This document shows, in pieces, positions 8,500-15,738 of a DNA stretch of 32,622 nt. A model generated the notes under the pieces. The model saw nothing but the letters and a program-made list of their open reading frames with translations, was not told the origin of the DNA and did not search any database. This DNA comes from Gammaproteobacteria bacterium (GTDB lineage Bacteria; Pseudomonadota; Gammaproteobacteria; Steroidobacterales; Steroidobacteraceae), in contig SCUD01000168.1 in the NCBI GenBank assembly GCA_004297335.1, forward strand, positions 1 through 32,622, given 5' to 3'. Made by a program: the position numbers and the translations under genes. Each line of letters begins with the position of its first letter. Positions within the stretch are counted from its first letter, which is position 1.

Positions 8500-9543
8500 A
8501 TGTTCAATACGAAGAAGACTGCTCTGATTACCGGTGGCTGTGGCTTCGTCGGCCGCAATCTGACGCGGCGGCTGCTCAAGGAAGGCTACGCGCTGTGGAT
8601 CGTGGACGACTGCTCCATTGGCCTGCATTGCGACCAGTGGCTGCCCGGTGCCGACCGGCGGCGCGAGGTCGCTCCCGGGGTCATTGAGTACGACGGCGGC
8701 CGGGTTATCTTCGTGCTCGGCGATGCGCGGGACTTCTTTTCCGGCCGTACCGAACTCGGCCCGCTCGAGCAGCCGATCTTCGGCGATGTATTCCATTTCG
8801 CGGCTGTCGTCGGCGGCCGCCTCGTCATCGATGGCAATCCCATGGCGGTGGCCATCGACCTCGCGCTCGACGCCCTGTGCTTCAACTGGGCAGTCCGGAC
8901 GAAGCCCGACCGCCTGCTGTACGCCTCGTCCTCGGCGGCCTACCCAGTCGACCTGCAGGGCAAGGATGGTGCCGTGGCGCTGAAGGAGTCCGACATCCAG
9001 TTTGGCGGCCGGCTGGGCCAGCCGGACATGACCTACGGCTGGTCCAAGCTGACCGGCGAATACCTGGCCCGGATCTCGCACCAGCACTACGGACTGCACG
9101 TGGCCTGCGTCCGGCCCTTTTCCGGCTATGGCGAGGAACAGGACCTGAGCTACCCGGTGCCGAGCATCGCGCTGCGAGCCGCCAAGCGCGAGGCCCCGCT
9201 CACAGTCTGGGGCAGCGGGCTGCAGGGTCGCGATTTCGTGCACATCGACGACTGTATCGAGGCGGCGTTGCGGGTTCTCGCCAGGGTCAAGGACGGCAGT
9301 GCCATCAACATCGGCTCGGGCAAGTTGCTCAACTTCCGCGAGGTGGCCCGCCTGTTCGCGCGGCTCGAGGGCTATGAGCCCGAGATCAAGCCGCTCGAGG
9401 ACAAGCCGGTCGGCGTGCACTCGCGCTATGCCGACATCAGCCTCATGCAGAAGGTGCTGGACTGGCAGCCGGTGATCAGCGTCGAGGAAGGATTTGGCCG
9501 CGTGCTGCGAGTGGCGCACGAGCGTAAGTCCAAGGGTCTATGA
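8500..9543 (+). CDS. NAD-dependent sugar epimerase/dehydratase (extended SDR)
   Basis: 347 residues, ATG at 8500, preceded by AGAGGA. The nucleotide-binding motif TGGCGFVG is at residues 11-18. The catalytic serine region is SSS (143-145), and the YxxxK pair is Y179 and K183 (TYGWSK). The later block RDFVHIDDCIEA is typical of UDP-hexose-epimerase-like enzymes that position the substrate. The family interconverts nucleotide sugars (4-epimerases, 4,6-dehydratases, 3,5-epimerases). The exact reaction cannot be assigned, though the end of the protein (NIGSGKLLNFREVARLF) fits an epimerase better than a dehydratase. It lies eight bases after the GT4 gene and overlaps the next gene by four bases (ATGA at 9540-9543), so its product probably feeds the adjacent transferases. 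Confidence 0.87.
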   Translation: MFNTKKTALITGGCGFVGRNLTRRLLKEGYALWIVDDCSIGLHCDQWLPGADRRREVAPGVIEYDGGRVIFVLGDARDFFSGRTELGPLEQPIFGDVFHFAAVVGGRLVIDGNPMAVAIDLALDALCFNWAVRTKPDRLLYASSSAAYPVDLQGKDGAVALKESDIQFGGRLGQPDMTYGWSKLTGEYLARISHQHYGLHVACVRPFSGYGEEQDLSYPVPSIALRAAKREAPLTVWGSGLQGRDFVHIDDCIEAALRVLARVKDGSAINIGSGKLLNFREVARLFARLEGYEPEIKPLEDKPVGVHSRYADISLMQKVLDWQPVISVEEGFGRVLRVAHERKSKGL

Positions 9544-10439
9544 GCCCGAAGCCCGTCGTACCGCTGGCCATCATCTCGCCGGTGCGGGATGAGGCGCAGT
9601 ATGTACGGCGGACGCTCGAGGCGATGGTGACGCAGACCGTGCAGCCCCAGGAGTGGCTGTTTGTTGACGACGGCTCGACCGACGACACCCGGGCGATCAT
9701 AGAGTCCTATACCCGAAACCACCCCTGGATTCGGGTGATCAGCCGGGACAATCGCGGCTTTCGCCAGCTCGGCTCCGGGGTTATCGCTGCGTTCAAATTC
9801 GGGCGAGAGCGCCTGAACAGTCCCGACTACCAGTTCATCGCCAAGCTCGATGGCGACATGTCGTTTCCGCCAAGATACCTGGAAGTCATGCTGGAAAGGC
9901 TAGCGAGCGAGCCCCAGCTCGCAGCGGTATCGGGCAAGGTCTACCGGCCAGAGAAAGATGGTTTGGTCGAGGAGTTCATCATCGACGAGATGGTGGCTGG
10001 CCAGTTCAAGCTCTACAAGCGGGCGGCGTTCGACGCTATCGGCGGTTTCACCCAGACCATCCTCTGGGACGGCATAGACATTCACCGCTGCCGCATGAAG
10101 GGCTACCGGACCCTCTCATTCGATCACCCGGAAGCCCGCCTGTTCCATCACCGGCTGATGGGCTCGTCCGATTCCAGTGTCTATACGGGGCGGGTACGCC
10201 TCGGCCGTGGCATCTGGTTCATGGGCTATCACCCGCTCTATGCCATTGCCTCCGGCCTGTTCCGGATGCACGAGAAGCCGTATGTGATCGGCGGCCTGAT
10301 CATCATCGCAAGCTATCTCTACGCGGCCGTGCGGCGTGAGCCGCAGTTCCCGGATCGGGAGTTCATCCGGGATCTGAGGCGGTGGCAGATGAGGCAACTA
10401 AGGACGCTGCCTTTGAGGCGGATGGAACTCCGACAGTGA
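9540..10439 (+). CDS. GT2-family glycosyltransferase
   Basis: 299 residues. The ATG overlaps the previous TGA (ATGA, 9540-9543), indicating translational coupling. The GT-A fold is clear: IISPVRDEA near the start, FVDDGSTDDT (41-50), the metal-binding FIAKLDGDMSF (99-109) and a later WDGIDIHRCRMKGY (176-189), which holds the acidic residue expected for the catalytic base. GT2 enzymes invert the anomeric centre of the transferred sugar. The C-terminal ~80 residues have hydrophobic stretches (FMGYHPLYAIASGLF, VIGGLIIIASYLYAAV) that could bind the membrane. Acceptor and donor are unknown. Confidence 0.87.
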   Translation: MSPKPVVPLAIISPVRDEAQYVRRTLEAMVTQTVQPQEWLFVDDGSTDDTRAIIESYTRNHPWIRVISRDNRGFRQLGSGVIAAFKFGRERLNSPDYQFIAKLDGDMSFPPRYLEVMLERLASEPQLAAVSGKVYRPEKDGLVEEFIIDEMVAGQFKLYKRAAFDAIGGFTQTILWDGIDIHRCRMKGYRTLSFDHPEARLFHHRLMGSSDSSVYTGRVRLGRGIWFMGYHPLYAIASGLFRMHEKPYVIGGLIIIASYLYAAVRREPQFPDREFIRDLRRWQMRQLRTLPLRRMELRQ

Positions 10440-11473
10440 ACAAGCGACTGTTGCTGGCGAGCGCCCTAATCGCCTCAGGCGCCCGAAGACTGGATCCAAC
10501 GCGTCGCGGACCGATGCTTCTTGTCGTCAACTACCACCGCCTCTGGCCTACCGGAAGCGTCGGGCGGACGATGTTCGATGACGGGGTGTTTGGTCCCGAT
10601 CTGGAGACCTTTCGCCGCCAGATGCAATGGCTCAAGGCCTCCACGATCATTCTCGATGAGGAATCCCTGCTCGGTCTGCGAAACGGCTCGGGGTACCCGC
10701 ACGGCACCGTTCTCTCGGCGGTCACATTCGACGATGCATACGTCGATTGCCGCACGCTGGCCCAGCCGGTACTCGATGAATGCGGTATACGGGGGTTGTT
10801 CTTTGTACCTGTCGAGCTCATCGAGAAACGTCAGCTGGGCTGGTGGGACCAGGTGGCCTACCTGCTGAAACAGACGCCGTTGAAGTCTATCGTCGTCGAC
10901 GGTCGAGGCTATGATCTTGCGAGCGGATTCAGGCAGGCGCTGCGCAGCATTCTTGAGCTTTTCAAGCTGGAGACTGCGGACCGTACTGCCGAGCTGCTCA
11001 CGCGCCTTGCCGATGCCTGCCGAATCCCGCTTCCGCCGCTTGCGTTACAGAGTGCCGAGCTGATGACCTGGCAACAAATCCGCGAACTGCGCGCGGCCGG
11101 CCATGCCATTGGTTCCCACACGCTGTCGCATCGCGTCCTCGCGACTCTCGACCCGTCGGAACAGGCCCGTGAAATTGCCGGTTCACGTCGCGCCCTTGAG
11201 GGTATATTGTGCGATTCGGTGCGTTCATTTGCCTATCCGGTGGGCGGGCCGCGGCACATTGATCGCCACAGCATCGAATTAGTCCAGCAGGCCGGCTACG
11301 GCCTGGCATTCACATTCAACACTGGCTTTGCACGAGTACCACCTGCAGACCGCTTGCAGATTCCGCGAGAATCGGCGCATTCATTCGCGGCACTGAGGAG
11401 CAAAGTCCTGCTGCCGCGCCTGATGGGACTGAACGACCAGCTCGCGTTGGAACCCGCGTCTACTGGGAATTGA
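10436..11473 (+). CDS. Polysaccharide deacetylase (NodB-type)
   Basis: 345 residues from a GTG overlapping the previous stop (GTGA, 10436-10439). A start at 10382 is also in frame, but it would overlap the GT2 gene by 58 bases. CE4 enzymes remove acetyl groups from N-acetylated sugars. The expected blocks are present: LVVNYHRLW (29-37); motif 1 as VTFDDAY (96-102), with Ala in place of the usual Gly; the metal-binding SHTLSH (227-232); and FAYPVGGP (265-272). Motif 1 and the metal-binding His motif are about 125 residues apart, longer than in minimal NodB domains. The first ~17 residues are mildly hydrophobic but not a clear signal peptide. Together with the sulfotransferase that follows, it could generate free amino groups that are then sulfated, as in heparan-type chemistry. 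That is only an inference. Confidence 0.85.
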   Translation: MNKRLLLASALIASGARRLDPTRRGPMLLVVNYHRLWPTGSVGRTMFDDGVFGPDLETFRRQMQWLKASTIILDEESLLGLRNGSGYPHGTVLSAVTFDDAYVDCRTLAQPVLDECGIRGLFFVPVELIEKRQLGWWDQVAYLLKQTPLKSIVVDGRGYDLASGFRQALRSILELFKLETADRTAELLTRLADACRIPLPPLALQSAELMTWQQIRELRAAGHAIGSHTLSHRVLATLDPSEQAREIAGSRRALEGILCDSVRSFAYPVGGPRHIDRHSIELVQQAGYGLAFTFNTGFARVPPADRLQIPRESAHSFAALRSKVLLPRLMGLNDQLALEPASTGN

Positions 11474-11475
11474 AG

Positions 11476-12420
11476 ATGGCGCCGCTCAATGAAGTATTAT
11501 TCATTCTCTCAGATACCCGGTCGGGTTCGACGCTCCTCGACCAGCTTCTCGGCGCCCATCCGAGCATCGTTTCTGTCGGCGAAGTGATCTGGCTGCGGGC
11601 CTATGTCCGCGAGGATCGAACGCTCTACAATCCGGCTCATCCACTTCTTTGCACGTGCGGAGCACCGGTTTCCGGGTGCTCCTTTTGGCAGCAAGTTGCT
11701 GCCACATTGGGGCAACCGCTCGATGGCCTGAAACTTACAACGCGAAGTGCCCCTCACCGAAGTGATGCCCGGTGGCACGACCGGCTGCTCACAGTAAGCG
11801 CCCGGCTCCCGCTCAGATTCCTTCACGCGTTTCCACGAAGTTACCGGTATCGCTTCGTACAGAACGTGTTCGGCGGGCCCCAACTTGCGCGCGATAGTCT
11901 CAAACTGTTCGATGCTATCTTTGCGGTGTCCAATGCTCGGTTTGTTGTCGATGCGTCAAAGTCCACAACCCGGTTCCGCTCTATTTACGACGCCAATCCA
12001 CACTCTGCGCGGGCAATCGTGCTGGGGCGAGACTACCGGGCTGTCGTACATTCAAAGGTCAAGCGCGGCCGCTCTCTAGAGGCAGCGGCAATCGGATGGC
12101 GTAAGCGCATGATTCAGATCGAGCACCTGACCGCCGATCTGCCTCCCGGGCGCAGCATTCGAATCCGGTATGAGGACCTCTGCGGCGAACCGAAAGTGGA
12201 GCTGACCCGAATCTGTGATTTTCTCGGCCTCGAGTACGCTTCAGTCATGCTGCATCGTAAGACTCTAGATCTTCATCACCTGGGCGGGAGCCCGTCAAAA
12301 TTCGACCCAAGCAAGTCTGCAATTGTGTTGGACAAGAAGCATGAGACCGCCTTTACCAAGCAGGAGCTTGAGACGATGCGACGCCTGGTCGGCCGAGTGG
12401 CGGAAAGCTGGGGCTACTGA
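11476..12420 (+). CDS. Sulfotransferase family protein (third of four)
   Basis: 314 residues. The ATG at 11476 has GGGAA six bases upstream; a TTG at 11470 is the alternative. The PAPS 5'-loop is LSDTRSGSTLL (11-21). A Cys-rich CTCGAPVSGCSFW (59-71) is typical of one bacterial sulfotransferase subgroup, and VVDASKS (157-163) precedes the 3'-phosphate segment IVLGRDYRAVVHS (181-193). There, Gly-Arg-Asp-Tyr replaces the common Val-Arg-Asp-Pro. RIRYEDLCGEP follows. It is the last gene of the plus-strand operon from 7298. Its 3' end overlaps the convergent flippase gene by seven bases (12414-12420). The acceptor is unknown, and cytoplasmic action is expected. Confidence 0.87.
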   Translation: MAPLNEVLFILSDTRSGSTLLDQLLGAHPSIVSVGEVIWLRAYVREDRTLYNPAHPLLCTCGAPVSGCSFWQQVAATLGQPLDGLKLTTRSAPHRSDARWHDRLLTVSARLPLRFLHAFPRSYRYRFVQNVFGGPQLARDSLKLFDAIFAVSNARFVVDASKSTTRFRSIYDANPHSARAIVLGRDYRAVVHSKVKRGRSLEAAAIGWRKRMIQIEHLTADLPPGRSIRIRYEDLCGEPKVELTRICDFLGLEYASVMLHRKTLDLHHLGGSPSKFDPSKSAIVLDKKHETAFTKQELETMRRLVGRVAESWGY

Positions 12421-13718
12421 AAGGGCGTCTCCGCAGACCTCGGACTGGGTCTGTGCCGTGAAATCACCCGCACCGAATGTATGATCGTGAGCACGTTCGC
12501 AACTACAGCCATGGCGGCGAATGCGCCAAGCGTCCACTCAGGATCCCGTGTCAATACATATGTCACGGAGAGCGCGGCGATCCGTGCCACGGTCAGTGCG
12601 GTCTGCCGCACCAAGAAGAACGCCTGCTCGCGCAGGACTACGAAGACGGCGTTACAAGGCGCGGCCACCCAGACAGAAAGTAACCAAGGCGCCATGATTT
12701 CCAAATATTGCCCTGCGACCGACCACCGCTCTCCGAGTAGTAGCGTCAACATCGTCTGGCCGTATAACCAGACGACCAAGAACGGCACGGCACCGGTCAC
12801 GGCCAATCCGCCTACTACAAGACGAAATGACCTGCCCAGATCTCCGCCCCGATTGCGGATAGCGGCCGCCTTCTGCAGGAACACCCGGCGCAATGACTCG
12901 GCCACAATGCCCAACGGTACACGCGACAATCTACTCGCCATCGCGTAAAATCCGGCCACCGCGGGCGAGAACAGGGCACCGAACAGCAACACTGGCAGGT
13001 TCGATCCAACACTGCGGACCACGGCTGCCGGCGCGTTCAGCCTTGGGAAGTCTGAATATCGACCAGCAAGTTCCTTAAGGACGTGCCATTGGTAGCGGTT
13101 GAGGACCTCGCGCCTGCCCTGGCCTACTCCGCGGTTCTGCACTACAAACTGCAGAAACATGCCGAGAACCTGAGTCGTGACCAACCCCCACACCGACGAC
13201 CCCAGCCAAGCACCAAGGCTGATCCGGCTGCCGCTTGTAGCGATGTTGTTCACAACGAGCGATGCAGAAATTCGCTGAAAGGCCTTGATGCGCACTAGCC
13301 AGCTTTCCTGCACTTGATGGGCACCGGCCATCAGGACGCCTATCGGCAGCAGCCAGACCCAGAGACCGAGGGAATCAAGCGTCGCCCAATGTTGCCCAGT
13401 CACTTCGTAGATGCCGACTACGAACAGCGACAGCATGACAGCACCAAAGAGAATCCGGTATGCGAGAGCCATAATTGCCAGCGCCTCGCCGCTGCTCCTC
13501 GGCAATGCAATTGCACCTTCATAGCGCAGGCACGACCCCTGCGCGGTGATTGAGACGATTGCAAAGAACACAGCGGCCGCACCGAAATCAGCTGGAGAGA
13601 AAAACCGTGCGATGATCGGTGTTGTTAGGAGGGCGATCAGCGCAGCTACCGAGCGACCGGACATTAGTACCGTGAGATGGCTAATGAACTCGCGATGTCG
13701 CCTCAAGAATCTTCGCAT
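12414..13718 (-). CDS. wzx: Wzx-type polysaccharide flippase
   Basis: 434 residues, very hydrophobic, with many membrane segments; about a dozen is usual for the family. The N-terminus has the family signature (LTTPIIARFFSPADFGAAAVFFAIVSI, then RYEGAIALPRS at roughly 65-75). Wzx proteins of the MOP superfamily move undecaprenyl-linked repeat units from the cytoplasmic to the periplasmic leaflet. The symbol names the functional class; O-antigen, capsule and exopolysaccharide flippases cannot be separated here. It is the last gene of the minus-strand run, after a 491-base gap from the small unknown gene, and its 3' end overlaps the convergent sulfotransferase gene. Confidence 0.88.
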   Translation of the reverse strand: MRRFLRRHREFISHLTVLMSGRSVAALIALLTTPIIARFFSPADFGAAAVFFAIVSITAQGSCLRYEGAIALPRSSGEALAIMALAYRILFGAVMLSLFVVGIYEVTGQHWATLDSLGLWVWLLPIGVLMAGAHQVQESWLVRIKAFQRISASLVVNNIATSGSRISLGAWLGSSVWGLVTTQVLGMFLQFVVQNRGVGQGRREVLNRYQWHVLKELAGRYSDFPRLNAPAAVVRSVGSNLPVLLFGALFSPAVAGFYAMASRLSRVPLGIVAESLRRVFLQKAAAIRNRGGDLGRSFRLVVGGLAVTGAVPFLVVWLYGQTMLTLLLGERWSVAGQYLEIMAPWLLSVWVAAPCNAVFVVLREQAFFLVRQTALTVARIAALSVTYVLTRDPEWTLGAFAAMAVVANVLTIIHSVRVISRHRPSPRSAETPFQ

Positions 13719-14209
13719 CGGTAGGTCGCTTTATCGCTTCCGGCGGCTACCGCGGCCGGCTGCCGCGGCTGGTCTAGCCCGCTTTGCCCGCACGCTGCCT
13801 TCCAAGGACCGTGACCGGACTGCACTTGTTTCCCTGCGCGCGACGACCATGACCTGCGGCGGCAACTCAGCTGCACAGAGCGCTCTAGCAGTCGACCGCC
13901 GGTGCATCCCGTTCGCACCCAGCCAGCGCTCGTGACTCCGACCACCCGAAAGATACTGCAACAATTGAGGTTGCAGCGCCGAGCCGGCACTCGAAGCCCG
14001 CATCCCGGACCTGCGGTTCGACTCGACGTACCGGGCAAGCCACGGTACGTCGTCACTATACTTGCGCGCTATAGTCAGCCTAGACGTCCTGATACGACCC
14101 TCGAGGCTGGCATTCAATCTGTCCCGGCGGTTCTCACATGATTGCGCGCATTCGATCTTGAGTCCCGCCTCATAAAGGCCTCTCATTCTACAAAGCATGA
14201 TCGACAGTG
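13719..14209. other. 491-bp stretch without a convincing gene
   Basis: This lies between the flippase gene and the small gene at 14210-14554 on the minus strand. Frames on both strands are open for long stretches, but all are rich in Arg, Ser, Gly and Cys with no domain pattern, as expected of a decayed or non-coding region. It may be the remains of a lost gene in the middle of the minus-strand operon. It should also hold the promoter of the flippase gene if that gene is not read through from upstream. Confidence 0.45.
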
Positions 14210-14554
14210 TTATCGATCGGCAAAGTGGCCACTCGCGGACATGTTGGCCCGTAAGCGAACACGGCGCCACCATCGAGCAATAGATTGCCAAAGCACTTCT
14301 CGTGCCTTCGCGGCCTGCAGCGGAGCGGCCACGCAATATGGATGATAGGTACCAACGTCGAGTCTGAAGGAATTGAGTTTGGTAGACGGAACCATCTGGG
14401 TACGGATCGTGCAGCCGCCCTTGCTCGTATCCGGACTGATCACCGGCTCGTGGTACGCGATGTTCTGGCCCGAGGGTGGTCCACCCCAACAATGCCGCAT
14501 CTGTACGTTTCGGCCAGCGACAACCCAATACCACGGTCTCAGGACACACCTCAT
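14210..14554 (-). CDS. Small hypothetical protein coupled to the GNAT gene
   Basis: 114 residues. The ATG (14554-14552) overlaps the GNAT stop codon as ATGA, the same coupling seen at other genuine junctions in this window. That is the main reason to accept it. The sequence is Trp-rich (MRCVLRPWYWVVAGRN..., WGGPPSG, IARWW) and contains SFRLDVGTYHPYC near residues 70-82. I recognise no family, signal peptide or membrane helix. It may be an intact small protein or the 5' part of a longer gene that has decayed into the 491 bases that follow. Function unknown. Confidence 0.45.
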   Translation of the reverse strand: MRCVLRPWYWVVAGRNVQMRHCWGGPPSGQNIAYHEPVISPDTSKGGCTIRTQMVPSTKLNSFRLDVGTYHPYCVAAPLQAAKAREVLWQSIARWWRRVRLRANMSASGHFADR

Positions 14555-15738
14555 ACCCCATCCGAACAGATCATTGACAGATCCCAACTCGATATGTTCA
14601 GCACTGGCCAGCCATCAACCAACCAATCGCGGTGCACCCGTTCCTCGCGCGTCGACCGAATCAACGCCATTCTCGGATTCTCTGTGATCCGCTGCGACAC
14701 TGGGCGGAATCCCTCCGCAACAAGTGCCTCACGCTCCGGATCTGCGAGTGTCGCCGACCAGACGCGTAATGTACGGCGCCCCATCAGCCGCACTGCGGCG
14801 CAGATCAGCGCCGAACGAACCTCGGCCGAGCTCGCCTGCCATGCGATAATGCCCACCTCCGATCGCCACGGCACAACCGATGCCCGCAGCACCAGAAAGC
14901 CCTCCAACCGTGGTTCGCACCAGAACAGAAATCGATAGTGACTGAGGGGGTTCCGAAATCTCCATTCGAAATATTCTTCGTCCTGGACATGGCGAATGCG
15001 CGTGTCGCTTACCAAGCGTGCCACGAGCTCTGCCATTTCCTGCGGTCGCGCGCGCGGCTCGATCGTTATGCAACCATTGAGCCGACGCCCCAAGCGGGCG
15101 TTCATCTGATCCAAACACTCAAACTGCCGCGGACTAGGCGATTTCCTGTTGCGAGGGTCCTTTGCCTTTGCAGTATCGCGAAGCTGCCGATACAGACCGG
15201 CGACCAACGGCCACCTATTCGCCATCACGCGCAGAGCCGACGTCCTGGCTGGACTAGCTGCAGCACGTTCCAAGACCCGCAGCGAGCCGATGCTGCGCCA
15301 GCCGGTGGCGATCTGGCTGAGCAGCGTCACCGAGCCGGCGCTGAGGCTGATGGTGTAGTCGAACCCACGCAGTGCCAAGTCCGCCAGTGCAAACTTCATG
15401 ATCTCGGCGACCAGGCCTCGGTTGCGATGCTCTTGCGCAATGATTAGGTCACCGGCGCAGGGCAGCAGCACCGGCCGCGGCGGCGTACCCACAAACCAGC
15501 GAGCTCCAAAGAACCCGCGCATCCCGACCACTTGCCCTCGGGCCACTGCAAGATAAATCAGTGGCTCCCTGGTATAGGGGTTCCACAGATGCTTCCACTC
15601 CAGATATGCCTCGTTGAGTCGTAGATACGGACTCCACATCCCCTTCTGCAGCTCGGCAACTTGGCCGCGGTACTCCGGAAGGTACCGGATGATCTGGTAC
15701 TCGCCCGGTATCGTGACACTGCGCTCACGGACTCGCAT
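14551..15738 (-). CDS. GNAT-family acetyltransferase-like protein
   Basis: 395 residues from the ATG at 15738, overlapping the upstream gene by 14 bases. An earlier ATG at 15786 would overlap by 62. Two GNAT-like halves are suggested. The first contains GDLIIAQEHRNRGLVAEIM (96-114), which fits the acyl-CoA pyrophosphate-binding motif (Q/RxxGxG/A), and follows an LEWKHLWNPY block often seen in N-acyltransferases of polysaccharide loci. The second half (DEEYFEWRFRNPLSHYRFL, about residue 265 onward) repeats the E/Y-x-EWRF pattern. The likely role is acyl transfer to an amino sugar during repeat-unit synthesis, but the substrate is not known. No membrane segment is visible. Confidence 0.75.
   Translation of the reverse strand: MRVRERSVTIPGEYQIIRYLPEYRGQVAELQKGMWSPYLRLNEAYLEWKHLWNPYTREPLIYLAVARGQVVGMRGFFGARWFVGTPPRPVLLPCAGDLIIAQEHRNRGLVAEIMKFALADLALRGFDYTISLSAGSVTLLSQIATGWRSIGSLRVLERAAASPARTSALRVMANRWPLVAGLYRQLRDTAKAKDPRNRKSPSPRQFECLDQMNARLGRRLNGCITIEPRARPQEMAELVARLVSDTRIRHVQDEEYFEWRFRNPLSHYRFLFWCEPRLEGFLVLRASVVPWRSEVGIIAWQASSAEVRSALICAAVRLMGRRTLRVWSATLADPEREALVAEGFRPVSQRITENPRMALIRSTREERVHRDWLVDGWPVLNISSWDLSMICSDGV

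Noticed and set aside
13731-14561. A 276-residue minus-strand frame through the gap before the flippase
   Set aside because: It is Arg/Ser/Gly-rich with no domain, and it overlaps the better-supported coupled frame at 14210-14554.
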